Origin: an uncultured Clostridia bacterium
Lineage (GTDB): Bacteria; Bacillota; Clostridia; Lachnospirales; CAG-274
Direction: 5' to 3'
Assembly: GCA_944381435.1 (NCBI GenBank)
Contig: CALWLD010000007.1
Coordinates: forward strand, 1-64,000
Length of the DNA stretch: 64,000 nt
The position numbers and the translations under genes were made by a program. Of the stretch, positions 8,261 to 15,748 are shown piece after piece. Position 1 is the stretch's first letter; each line of letters starts with the position of its first letter. The notes under the pieces were generated by a model that did no database searches, was not told the DNA's origin, and was given only the letters and a program-made list of their open reading frames with translations.

Positions 8261-9268
8261 TTATAATATTTGTAAGCCTATTTTTTCTGCTTCTTCAATC
8301 ATACTATGAGGCCATAAAGATGATTGTACCTCGCATATATGTGCTTTTCTTAAAAAGAACATACAAAGCCTAGATTGACCTATGCCACCACCTATTGTAT
8401 AAGGTAACTTTTTATTTAATATAGCTTCTTGAAAAGGCATTTTTTTTCTATCATTACAGTTAGATATATCAAGCTGTTTTTCTAAAGATATTTCATCTAC
8501 CCTTATCCCCATAGAAGATAGCTCTAAAGCTATGTCTAATACAGGATAATAAACTAAAATGTCACCATTTAAAGCCCAATCATCATAATCTGGTGCTCTT
8601 CCATCGTGGCTTTCTCCGTTAGATAAAACCCCTCCTATTTGCATAAGAAAAACAGCTCCCTTTTCTTTACAAATGAGATATTCTCTTTCTTTTGGTGTTT
8701 TATCTGGATACATATCTAAAAGCTCTTGTGATGTAATAAAAAATATTTCTTTAGGCAAAATTTCTTCTATATAATCGTATTGTATTGCCATATATTTTTC
8801 TGTGTTTTTTAAAGCTTTATATATAGATTTTACTGTTGTTTTTAAAGTTTCTAAGTTTCTTTCTTCTTTATCTATTATTTTTTCCCAATCCCATTGGTCT
8901 ACATAAATAGAATGGGTGTTATCTGTATCTTCATCTCTTCTAATAGCGTTCATATCTGTATATAAACCTTCGCCTTTTGAAAAGCCATATTTTTTTAGAG
9001 CATATCTTTTCCATTTTGCAAGAGAATGTACTATTTCTGCCTCTTCATCGTTATGCTCTTTTATGCCAAAAGAAACAGGACGCTCAAAACCGTTTAGGTT
9101 GTCATTAAGCCCCGATTCTGGCTTAACAAAAAGCGGTGCTGTAACACGTAATAAATTTAAGTTTTTAGCTAAAGAGTTTTGGAAAAAATCTTTAACTGTT
9201 TTTATGCCTATTTGTGTATCATAAAGATTTAAAACAGATTTATAACCTTCTGGAACTATATTTTGCAT
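8261..9268 (-). CDS. asnA: aspartate--ammonia ligase AsnA
   Basis: AsnA makes asparagine from aspartate, ammonia and ATP. It has a class II aminoacyl-tRNA-synthetase-like fold. Motifs seen are NLLRVTAPLFV near the N-terminus, the YVDQWDWEK and DGRAPDYDDW segments, and the C-terminal GGGIGQSRLCM ATP motif. The upstream in-frame ATG at 9289 is rejected, because the ribosome binding site AAGGAGGG lies inside that extension; the ATG at 9268 (MQNIVPEGYKS) is correctly spaced from it. The protein is 335 residues. It sits between bioY and the epimerase gene, all on the minus strand. Confidence 0.97.
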   Translation of the reverse strand: MQNIVPEGYKSVLNLYDTQIGIKTVKDFFQNSLAKNLNLLRVTAPLFVKPESGLNDNLNGFERPVSFGIKEHNDEEAEIVHSLAKWKRYALKKYGFSKGEGLYTDMNAIRRDEDTDNTHSIYVDQWDWEKIIDKEERNLETLKTTVKSIYKALKNTEKYMAIQYDYIEEILPKEIFFITSQELLDMYPDKTPKEREYLICKEKGAVFLMQIGGVLSNGESHDGRAPDYDDWALNGDILVYYPVLDIALELSSMGIRVDEISLEKQLDISNCNDRKKMPFQEAILNKKLPYTIGGGIGQSRLCMFFLRKAHICEVQSSLWPHSMIEEAEKIGLQIL

Positions 9269-9320
9269 ATTATCCCTCCTTATTATCATAATATATAATA
9301 ATACCTTAAAAATAAATTAT

Positions 9321-9824
9321 TTACAACTGTTTTGATGTAATATTTAAAAATTTTTTAGATATATAATAAGCTAAAAATAAGGATATTAAATCTTTAATAA
9401 GATAAGGCATAGAAACTATTAAAAAGCTGTTTAAAAAAGGTGTTTTTGTTAAAAAGCTAAATTGTAACACACCTAATAAATGACATATAAAAAGCCCTAT
9501 TATGCTAAAAAATATATTTTTAAAGCCTGAAAAAAAGGCTAAAAATATAAACCCAAATAAAAAGCCACCTGTAACAGATACAAAGCTTGCAAGCCCACCT
9601 TTTAACCCTGCAAAAACAGGAAGCCCTATAGCTCCTAACAAAAGATATATTAACACAGAAAATGTGCCATACTTTTTACCAAGGCTAAAGCCTGCAAAGG
9701 CTATTGCAAAGGTTTGAAGGGTAAAAGGCACACCCCAAGGGGTTGGGATAGCTATGATAGATAGTATAGAAATAAGAGCAGAAAATATAGCTATATAAGT
9801 GATATTTTTTGATTTTGTTTTCAT
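9321..9824 (-). CDS. bioY: biotin transporter substrate-binding component BioY
   Basis: BioY is the membrane biotin-binding (S) component of an ECF-type vitamin transporter. The 167-residue protein has about five hydrophobic segments and the conserved TPWGVPFTLQTFAIAFAG and LLLGAIGLPVFAGLKGG motifs. The energizing EcfA/EcfT proteins are not nearby, so it probably shares a general ECF module or works alone. AGGAG precedes the ATG. The upstream region holds a BirA-type operator overlapping a consensus promoter, so biotin-dependent repression is expected. Confidence 0.95.
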   Translation of the reverse strand: MKTKSKNITYIAIFSALISILSIIAIPTPWGVPFTLQTFAIAFAGFSLGKKYGTFSVLIYLLLGAIGLPVFAGLKGGLASFVSVTGGFLFGFIFLAFFSGFKNIFFSIIGLFICHLLGVLQFSFLTKTPFLNSFLIVSMPYLIKDLISLFLAYYISKKFLNITSKQL

Positions 9825-9844
9825 AATTTCCTCCTAAAGTTTAA

Positions 9845-9883
9845 TTGTAAACCAATTATAATTTATAAGTTTACAATTGTCAA
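9845..9883 (-). promoter_or_regulatory. bioY promoter with embedded BirA operator
   Basis: On the minus strand TTGACA (9883-9878), a 17-base spacer and TATAAT (9860-9855) form a consensus sigma-A promoter. The half-sites TTGTAAACC (9845-9853) and AGTTTACAA (9868-9876), separated by 14 bases, match the spacing and sequence of the Firmicute BirA box (TTGTTAACC-N14-GGTTAACAA). The -10 hexamer lies inside the operator spacer, so bound BirA would block RNA polymerase. Confidence 0.85.
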
Positions 9884-9994
9884 CATCATAATTAAAAATT
9901 ATGTAATATTGACATATTTACCAAAAAATTATAAAATTGTTATAAATTATATATTAAACTTTAGAGAGAATTTTTATTTTAAGGAGGATATTTT

Positions 9995-10741
9995 ATGAGT
10001 AAAAATAAAAAAGAGAAAAAAGAAATAAATTTTTTACTTATAATAATAGTAATTTTAATGGTTATGGTTGTATTAGCTTTTAGTGGATTTATGATTTTGT
10101 TTTTAAAATACATAGATAATACATCTAATAACACCCAAAGCTCATATGTTTCATCTACACAAAGCACCGTTAAAGAAATACCTAATAATACTACTTCTGA
10201 AATGGAAATAACAGAAACAAAACCAGATATTTTAAATGCAGATGTTGAAGACCTTGTGGGAGAGCATAGTATGTACAAAACAGAAGGAAATGCTGTACTT
10301 AATGATGGAAGTATAGCAAATAGTTCACCTCAATATAATAGTGATGTACAGCCTTTTTCCCCATCAAAAATTAATTTATCTAATGATGATAAATTAAAAT
10401 ATGTAGAAAAAGCTATCTCTATTTTAGAAGATAACTTAAAATTTCCTGATAGTTTACATATAAATAATGTAGATTTATTAAAAATTTATGAAGGTGGAGA
10501 ATTTGATGCACTTTCTGTAGTTATACAGTTTGAGGCATATAATGATTATGAAATAAAACCTTTAGGATATTTTTTCGTTAACTTTTCATTATTAAGAAAT
10601 AATAATATTGAAAAATCTTTACAAGCTTATATATATTCTTCTATAGATTATTTAACTTGGTCAGATTATACTAACCCTTTTAGTAATCCATTTTATGAAG
10701 AATTTGATATTAATTTATTAGACAGTAAATATTTTAAATAA
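9995..10741 (+). CDS. membrane-anchored protein of unknown function
   Basis: I do not recognise this 248-residue protein. It has a basic, Lys-rich start, one strong membrane segment (about residues 13-39), a Ser/Thr/Asn-rich linker to about residue 115, and a mixed alpha/beta C-terminal domain (about 125-248) rich in aromatic and acidic residues. It should be exported and anchored by its N-terminus. AAGGAGG precedes the ATG. It stands alone, divergent from bioY, and its end is followed by a terminator and a copy of repeat family 1. Confidence 0.75.
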   Translation: MSKNKKEKKEINFLLIIIVILMVMVVLAFSGFMILFLKYIDNTSNNTQSSYVSSTQSTVKEIPNNTTSEMEITETKPDILNADVEDLVGEHSMYKTEGNAVLNDGSIANSSPQYNSDVQPFSPSKINLSNDDKLKYVEKAISILEDNLKFPDSLHINNVDLLKIYEGGEFDALSVVIQFEAYNDYEIKPLGYFFVNFSLLRNNNIEKSLQAYIYSSIDYLTWSDYTNPFSNPFYEEFDINLLDSKYFK

Positions 10742-10753
10742 TTAAGTTTATAT

Positions 10754-10785
10754 AAAAATGCTAGGATATACCTCCTAGCATTTTT
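10754..10785 (+). terminator. terminator, first of a duplicated pair
   Basis: AAAAATGCTAGGA-TATACC-TCCTAGCATTTTT is a symmetrical, potentially bidirectional terminator. An almost identical hairpin (one loop base different) lies at 10918-10949, with repeat-family-1 copy A between them. Confidence 0.85.
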
Positions 10786-10805
10786 GCTTTAAGGAAAGGT
10801 TTTTG

Positions 10806-10914
10806 TAATTATCTAAACCCACCCACCACCCTTATTCTAGGGCTTTGCCCTAGAACCCTTTAATTACTTAAATATTTATATTAGACGGCTTGAATATTAT
10901 TTTTTGTCTACAGT
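10806..10914. repeat. repeat family 1, copy A (half element)
   Basis: Starts TAATTATCTAAACCCACCC, then the stem TCTAGGGC-TTT-GCCCTAGA (10836-10854), ACCCTTTAATTACTTAAATATT, and ends with TTTTGTCTACAGT. The same modules recur near 19837, 20159, 28461, 54957 and 63915. It is more GC-rich than its surroundings and lies between convergent genes. Confidence 0.75.
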
Positions 10915-10917
10915 GTG

Positions 10918-10949
10918 AAAAATGCTAGGATACACCTCCTAGCATTTTT
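10918..10949 (-). terminator. terminator, second of a duplicated pair
   Basis: AAAAATGCTAGGA-TACACC-TCCTAGCATTTTT, a near-exact copy of the hairpin at 10754. On the minus strand it would act for the DUF4446-par operon. Confidence 0.8.
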
Positions 10950-11010
10950 AATTTTATTAATTACAATTAAGTTGTGCCTATTTTGAAAAGTGAAGCTTTC
11001 AAAAAATTGG
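10950..11010. repeat. hairpin repeat family 2, copy 3
   Basis: ATTAATTACAATTAAG is followed by GCCTATTTTGAAA, a short loop and TTTCAAAAAATTGG. The stem bases differ from copies 1, 2 and 4 on both arms, so pairing is kept. It abuts the stop codon of the DUF4446 gene. Confidence 0.55.
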
Positions 11011-11568
11011 TTATTTTTTCATAGCCTTTTCTAAAGCCTCTATCTCTTCGTTAGCAAGCTTATGTTTAGGGCATTTACCGTCTATTATTTCTTTAGCATA
11101 GCTATAGCAAGCTTCACGAGAATATATGCTGTTTATAACCAAACCGTTATTATTTTCATCTAATAAGGCTATAGCATAGCATAAATCTCCCCCTACTTCT
11201 TCAAATGGGTTATACCTTACAATAGCAACTTTTTGCACTGCATTTTTTAGCTTTTCATTTGTAAGGTATATAAGCTTGTTAGTGTTTTCTATATCGTTAG
11301 CTAGGTTTTCTCTGTTAGCCTCTATTTTATCTAATATTTCATCTTGTAAAGCTAATACTTGTTTTACATTTTTATTGTATTCTATAAGCATATTTTCCAT
11401 ATCTATTTTCTTGTCTTCTGGTAAAAATGTTTTTAAGCGTTTTTTCATTTTAGAAAGCTTTACAGATAATGTAATTATCCAAACTAAAAATATTAAAAGT
11501 ATTATAGCGTATACAATAAAACCAAAAAACATAACACTAGGTGTTAAAAACTCTAAGTTTATATTCAT
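11011..11568 (-). CDS. DUF4446 family membrane protein
   Basis: A 185-residue protein with one N-terminal membrane segment (about residues 14-35), a coiled-coil-like region (about 36-105, rich in Lys, Glu and Asn) and a C-terminal domain with RYNPFEEVGGDLCYAIALLD, NGLVINSIYSRE and YAKEI, matching DUF4446. Its function is unknown. It is the third gene after parA and parB, 13 bases from parB, an arrangement I recall from other Clostridia. A role linked to segregation or the envelope is inference only. Confidence 0.88.
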   Translation of the reverse strand: MNINLEFLTPSVMFFGFIVYAIILLIFLVWIITLSVKLSKMKKRLKTFLPEDKKIDMENMLIEYNKNVKQVLALQDEILDKIEANRENLANDIENTNKLIYLTNEKLKNAVQKVAIVRYNPFEEVGGDLCYAIALLDENNNGLVINSIYSREACYSYAKEIIDGKCPKHKLANEEIEALEKAMKK

Positions 11569-11581
11569 TTTAAACCTCCGT

Positions 11582-12469
11582 TTATAGTTTTTTAAATAGA
11601 CAATAAAGCCTATCTAGCTCTTCTTCAGAATAATACTCTATTTCTATTTTACCTTTGTTTTTATTATTTTTTATATTAACTTTTGTGCCTAAAATTTCAT
11701 TTAACTGTTTTGATATATCAAGATAAAGCTGTTTTTTAACTGGGTCTTCTTCTATTATTTTTTCTTCTTTTTTTTGTTGTTCTAGCATTTTTTTTACTAG
11801 CTCTTCAGTTTGCCTAACGCTTAGCTGTTCTTCTATTATCTTTTCTGCTATTTCAAACTGTAAATCTAAATCTTCTATAGGTATTAAAGCTCTTGCGTGT
11901 CCTTGGGAAAGCCTAAGCTCTATTACAAAATTTTGCACACGGCTATCTAGCTTTAAAAGCCTTATGGCATTTGCAATGGTTGCTCTGTTTTTACCAACCT
12001 TTTCTGCTATTTCCTCTTGGTTAAGGTTAAATTTTTCTTGAAAAACTTTATAAGTTAAGGCTTCTTCTATAGGGTTTAGGTTTTCCCTTTGTATATTTTC
12101 TATAAGAGAAACCTCTAAAGATGTTAAATCGTCATATTCTTTTATTATTATAGGCACTTTTTTAAGCTTAAGCTTTTTAGCAGCTCTAAAGCGTCTTTCC
12201 CCGCTAATTATTTCATAAAAATTGCCCTTCTTTTTTACTATTATAGGGCTTATTATGCCCACATTTTTTATAGATAATGCAAGTTCTTCTAGGGTATCAT
12301 CATTAAATACTTTTCTAGGTTGAGTTTTATCTGGTTGTATTTTATTTATATCAACTTCTAAAATTTTGTCATTAAAATCTATGTTATTGTTTTCATTGTT
12401 ATTTACAGCTTGTAAATTTTCATCTTTTATTAAAGCACCAAGCCCTTTGCCTAACCCTTTTTTTATCAT
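11582..12469 (-). CDS. parB: chromosome partition protein ParB (Spo0J)
   Basis: ParB binds parS and spreads as a CTP-dependent clamp, loading SMC and regulating ParA. The 295-residue protein has the conserved GLGKGLGALI start, a ParB/Srx domain with the CTP-binding GERRFRAAKKL motif and LIENIQRENLNPIEEA, a helix-turn-helix (EIAEKVGKNRATIANAIRLL) and a C-terminal dimerization part. It follows parA with a one-base gap. Two consensus parS sites lie immediately upstream of parA. Confidence 0.98.
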   Translation of the reverse strand: MIKKGLGKGLGALIKDENLQAVNNNENNNIDFNDKILEVDINKIQPDKTQPRKVFNDDTLEELALSIKNVGIISPIIVKKKGNFYEIISGERRFRAAKKLKLKKVPIIIKEYDDLTSLEVSLIENIQRENLNPIEEALTYKVFQEKFNLNQEEIAEKVGKNRATIANAIRLLKLDSRVQNFVIELRLSQGHARALIPIEDLDLQFEIAEKIIEEQLSVRQTEELVKKMLEQQKKEEKIIEEDPVKKQLYLDISKQLNEILGTKVNIKNNKNKGKIEIEYYSEEELDRLYCLFKKL

Positions 12470-12470
12470 A

Positions 12471-13241
12471 TTATCCCTCCTCGTTATATATAACTTCTTC
12501 TGCTAAAAACATATAAGCCTCTGCTCCTTTAGATTTAGGGTCGTAAAGGTTAATTGGCTTACCGTGGCTAGGAGCTTCGCTTAACCTAACATTACGAGGT
12601 ATAATACTTCTGTATACATTTTTTCCTAAATGTTGCTTTACCTCTTCTACAACTTGTAAAGAAAGGTTTGTTCTAGCGTCATACATAGTAAAAACAACAC
12701 CTTCTATTTTTAAAGAAGGGTTTAACTTTTGTTGCACAAGATTTATTGTATATAAAAGCTGAGATAAACCTTCTAGGGCATAATATTCACATTGCAACGG
12801 CACTAATATAGTATCTGCTGCTGTTAAGGCATTTACAGTTAGCATATTTAAAGATGGAGGACAATCTATTAAGATATAATCATAACCTTCTTTTACATTA
12901 TCTAATATATTTTTTAATAAATATTCTCTGTTTTCTTTGCTAACAAGCTCAATTTCTGCCCCTGATAGCTCTATATTGCTAGGTAAAATATGTAATTTTT
13001 CAAAAAAATCTAATTCTATTTTAACTTGTTCAAATGTTGCATTTTCTAATAACAAGTCATAAAATGTATATTCTAGCTCATCTTTATCTACGCCAAGCCC
13101 GCTAGATGTATTCCCCTGTGGGTCAGAATCTATAATTAAAACTCTTTTTCCAAGCTCTGCAAGGCAAGATGCTAGGTTGATAGATGTTGTTGTTTTACCA
13201 ACACCACCTTTTTGGTTTGCAATAGCTATAATTTTACTCAT
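12471..13241 (-). CDS. parA: chromosome partition ATPase ParA (Soj)
   Basis: ParA/Soj is a deviant-Walker ATPase that dimerizes on DNA and works with ParB in origin segregation and DnaA control. The 256-residue protein has KGGVGKTTTSINLA (Walker A with the signature lysine, about residues 10-23), DSDPQGN and the Walker B segment YILIDCPPSL. GGTGGTG precedes the ATG. parA-parB-DUF4446 form one operon driven from the promoter at 13279. Plasmid-type N-terminal DNA-binding extensions are absent, which fits the chromosomal Soj type. Confidence 0.98.
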   Translation of the reverse strand: MSKIIAIANQKGGVGKTTTSINLASCLAELGKRVLIIDSDPQGNTSSGLGVDKDELEYTFYDLLLENATFEQVKIELDFFEKLHILPSNIELSGAEIELVSKENREYLLKNILDNVKEGYDYILIDCPPSLNMLTVNALTAADTILVPLQCEYYALEGLSQLLYTINLVQQKLNPSLKIEGVVFTMYDARTNLSLQVVEEVKQHLGKNVYRSIIPRNVRLSEAPSHGKPINLYDPKSKGAEAYMFLAEEVIYNEEG

Positions 13242-13278
13242 TTTTTCACCACCTATTTATTTTTAAAAGCTTAGTTAC

Positions 13279-13284
13279 ATTATA
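13279..13284 (-). promoter_or_regulatory. parA promoter -10 (extended)
   Basis: On the minus strand TGATATAAT gives an extended -10 element. The -35 position 17 bases upstream is TTTCAC, which lies within the first parS site. ParB binding there could repress the operon. Confidence 0.6.
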
Positions 13285-13293
13285 TCACAAAAA

Positions 13294-13309
13294 TGTTCCA
13301 CGTGAAACA
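13294..13309. promoter_or_regulatory. parS site 1
   Basis: TGTTCCACGTGAAACA matches the 16-bp parS consensus of Spo0J/ParB (TGTTNCACGTGAAACA). It overlaps the -35 region of the parA promoter. Confidence 0.95.
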
Positions 13310-13388
13310 TTTTTATGAAAAAATGATTATCAATTTTTTTATGTTTTATACAAAATTAGACATTTTTTTATTTTTGTGAAACACTTAT

Positions 13389-13404
13389 TGTTTCACGTGA
13401 AACA
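13389..13404. promoter_or_regulatory. parS site 2
   Basis: TGTTTCACGTGAAACA is a perfectly palindromic consensus parS. It starts 95 bp from the start of site 1, about nine helical turns, so both sites face the same side of the DNA. Confidence 0.96.
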
Positions 13405-13428
13405 TTTTTCATTTTTTATAAGGTAAAA

Positions 13429-13451
13429 GGGTGTAGACTTTGTCTACACCC
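13429..13451 (-). terminator. terminator of the zinc-ribbon/TM2-like pair
   Basis: GGGTGTAGAC-TTT-GTCTACACCC, with a U-tract on the minus strand, lies just past the stop at 13462. It separates this operon from parS and parAB. It shares the GTnGAC/GTCnAC core seen in many terminators of this window. Confidence 0.85.
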
Positions 13452-13461
13452 TCAATACCTT

Positions 13462-14175
13462 TTATTGTTTTTCATCTTCTGGTTTTTTTGCGTTGTCTTT
13501 TTTACCTTTAATTAAATTAAATATAATTAAAATTAATAAAATAACTCCGCCTAATTTTAATATATCTTCTATATCATATCTACCTATGTTAAGAATTCTA
13601 AGCCCGTGATGTGCTGTATGTGCAAACATTTCAAATATATCTTCAAATATATCTTCAAAAAATTCTACAAACATAGGTATAATAATAATAACACCTAAAA
13701 CTGCTATAAAAAATTTATTTTCTTTTGCAAATTTTTTAACATCAGATACATTATCTTCTTGATATATGCCACGTTCCATATTCCCTTTTATCCTAAATGC
13801 ATCAAACAAACCAAATATATAGCATAATAAAATTAAAGGTGAAAAAGCTTCTATATACATACCTAATAAAAGAAAAGATAATATAATTAACCCGCGTTTT
13901 GTATAGCCTAAATATATCTGAGCCATACCTGGTATAAAAGAACATATAAAAGTTATAAAGCTACTTTTACGATTTTTATAGCTATATGTTGTATAATGCA
14001 TCTCTGGTGCATATCCTCTAGCCTCTGTATTATTTTGGTTTTTTAATTTATTTTTTAAGCAATCTTTACAATATATCCTTCCATCTATTTCTAAAACACA
14101 GTTTTCACATAACCATTCTCCACAAACACTGCAAGTGTTGGTTGCTTTTAAATCTTTGTGATATTTACAGTTCAT
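13462..14175 (-). CDS. B-box-type zinc-finger, TM2-like membrane protein
   Basis: This 237-residue protein begins with a zinc-binding region (CKYH, CSVCGEWLCENC, IYCKDC; about residues 3-40) of B-box type. After a linker comes a TM2-like hairpin, FICSFIPGMAQIYLGYTKRGLIILSFLLLGMY, and further membrane segments near 155-172 and 205-225. The charged C-terminus ends in KKPEDEKQ. The function is unknown. It lies 12 bases downstream of a related gene and next to the parS sites, and is probably a paralogue of that gene. Confidence 0.82.
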   Translation of the reverse strand: MNCKYHKDLKATNTCSVCGEWLCENCVLEIDGRIYCKDCLKNKLKNQNNTEARGYAPEMHYTTYSYKNRKSSFITFICSFIPGMAQIYLGYTKRGLIILSFLLLGMYIEAFSPLILLCYIFGLFDAFRIKGNMERGIYQEDNVSDVKKFAKENKFFIAVLGVIIIIPMFVEFFEDIFEDIFEMFAHTAHHGLRILNIGRYDIEDILKLGGVILLILIIFNLIKGKKDNAKKPEDEKQ

Positions 14176-14187
14176 AACATTTACCTC

Positions 14188-14709
14188 CTATTGTAATCTT
14201 TTATCTATTATTTTTTCTTCTATATATTTTTTACCTTTTTTATTTTTTAAAGTTTTTTCTGCTAGCTTATCTATTATATCATCTACATATACATCATTTT
14301 CTATAAACCTTCTTGTAATGTTAGCATCAAAAAAGCTATATACATAATTAACAAGAGCATAAACAGGTGCTAAAATAGAAATTCCTATTGCTATAATATT
14401 AAAAGGAAAGAAAGTATAAAAAATATCTTGCATTATCATAGCTCCAAAAAATACAAAAAAACTTAATATAAAGCTACCTAATAAAAATATCCCCTTTTTC
14501 TTTTTACCTAAAAATATTTGCCCAAGCCCTGGCACCAAGCTACACATAAAAGTACCTATAGGGCTAAAGGTTTGCTTTTGCTCTAGCTTTTTTTCTACGC
14601 AAGTTCTGCATATCTCTTCACCTTTAATGTTAAATATATTGTTATTATCAACAAGGCTTCCGCATATACTGCATACTTTATAGTCTGTATTATTGTCCAT
14701 AAAATCCAC
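14188..14709 (-). CDS. zinc-ribbon, TM2-like membrane protein
   Basis: A 173-residue relative of the next gene downstream. It has an N-terminal ribbon with CSICG and CRTC (about residues 13-37), then FMCSLVPGLGQIFLGKKKKGIFLLG, the TM2-type turn with PG-GQ-LG spacing, and two or three further membrane segments. The C-terminus is basic. The two genes form an operon ending at the 13429 terminator. Ligand and role are unknown; a sensor or assembly factor in the membrane is only a guess. Confidence 0.8.
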   Translation of the reverse strand: MDFMDNNTDYKVCSICGSLVDNNNIFNIKGEEICRTCVEKKLEQKQTFSPIGTFMCSLVPGLGQIFLGKKKKGIFLLGSFILSFFVFFGAMIMQDIFYTFFPFNIIAIGISILAPVYALVNYVYSFFDANITRRFIENDVYVDDIIDKLAEKTLKNKKGKKYIEEKIIDKRLQ

Positions 14710-14854
14710 CTCTTTTTATCTTTGTTATAAATATAAACGTAGGCTTTAAAAAAAAGTCTTATAAATATAAAAAAATATTAAATATTTGAAATTAATATAT
14801 ATATGTGGTATTATATAATAAAGAAAGTTTATTTATTTTAGGAAGGAGTTTTAT

Positions 14855-15739
14855 ATGAAAAAACTAAAGCTAATATATAACCCTTATTCTGGAGACAAAA
14901 CTTTTAAATTTGATTTAGATATATATGTTACTAACCTTCAAAAAGCAGGTTATGAGGTTCATCTTTTTAGAAGTATAGAGCAAGGTGATATTGAGGCTCA
15001 TTTAAAAGATATAGATAAAAACTATTACGATGCTTTTATTGTTTCTGGAGGAGATGGCACAATAAACATAGTTGTAAATTGTCTTATGAAATATAGCTTA
15101 AACCATATCCCTTTAGCTATTATACCTTCAGGCACTGCCAACGACTTTGCTAGGTTTTTAAAGCTACCTAAAGAACCTGACGATGCTTGCGATATAATTG
15201 CAAACAACAAAATTATATCTGTAGATGTTGGGCTTTGTAACGATAAATACTTTATAAATGTTTGTGCTGGTGGGCTTTTTGCAAATGTAAGCGAAAAGAT
15301 AGACAAAAATTTTAAAGAAGCTTTAGGTAAATTTGCTTACTATATAAAAGCATTACAAGAAATGCACACATATAAACCAATAAACTTAAGAATAATAAAC
15401 AGCAAAGAAATAATAGAAGATAAATTTGATTTATTTTTAGTTTTAAATAGTTCTGGCACAGGAAGCATAAAAAACCTTTCCCCTACCGCCTCTATTAGCG
15501 ATGGATATTTTGACTTTGTAGGCTTTAGAAATGTAGGTATTACTAATTTACCAAGCATCGTTATAAAGTTTTTAAAAGGAGAATATTTAGAACACGATAA
15601 AGTTTTATTTTTCCAAGATAAAAAAATAACTATAGAAAGCCTAGAGGATATAAGCTGTGATTTAGACGGGGAAAAAGGCGAAAAACTGCCTATAACTATA
15701 GAAAATATACCAAATGCTATAAAGATTTTTGTAAAATAG
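14855..15739 (+). CDS. diacylglycerol/lipid kinase family protein (YegS/BmrU type)
   Basis: This 294-residue member of the DAGK catalytic superfamily has NPYSGDK near the N-terminus, the nucleotide-binding GGDGTINIVVN (about residues 65-75), IPSGTANDFARFL and the C-terminal beta domain with ISDGYFDFVGFRN. It probably phosphorylates a lipid such as diacylglycerol on the cytoplasmic face of the membrane; substrate specificity is not visible. AAGGAGT precedes the ATG. argS starts 10 bases downstream and is likely co-transcribed. Confidence 0.9.
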   Translation: MKKLKLIYNPYSGDKTFKFDLDIYVTNLQKAGYEVHLFRSIEQGDIEAHLKDIDKNYYDAFIVSGGDGTINIVVNCLMKYSLNHIPLAIIPSGTANDFARFLKLPKEPDDACDIIANNKIISVDVGLCNDKYFINVCAGGLFANVSEKIDKNFKEALGKFAYYIKALQEMHTYKPINLRIINSKEIIEDKFDLFLVLNSSGTGSIKNLSPTASISDGYFDFVGFRNVGITNLPSIVIKFLKGEYLEHDKVLFFQDKKITIESLEDISCDLDGEKGEKLPITIENIPNAIKIFVK

Positions 15740-15748
15740 GAGGATAAA

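Noticed and set aside
9269-9289. Longer start for asnA
   Set aside because: The AAGGAGGG site is within these codons and serves the ATG at 9268.
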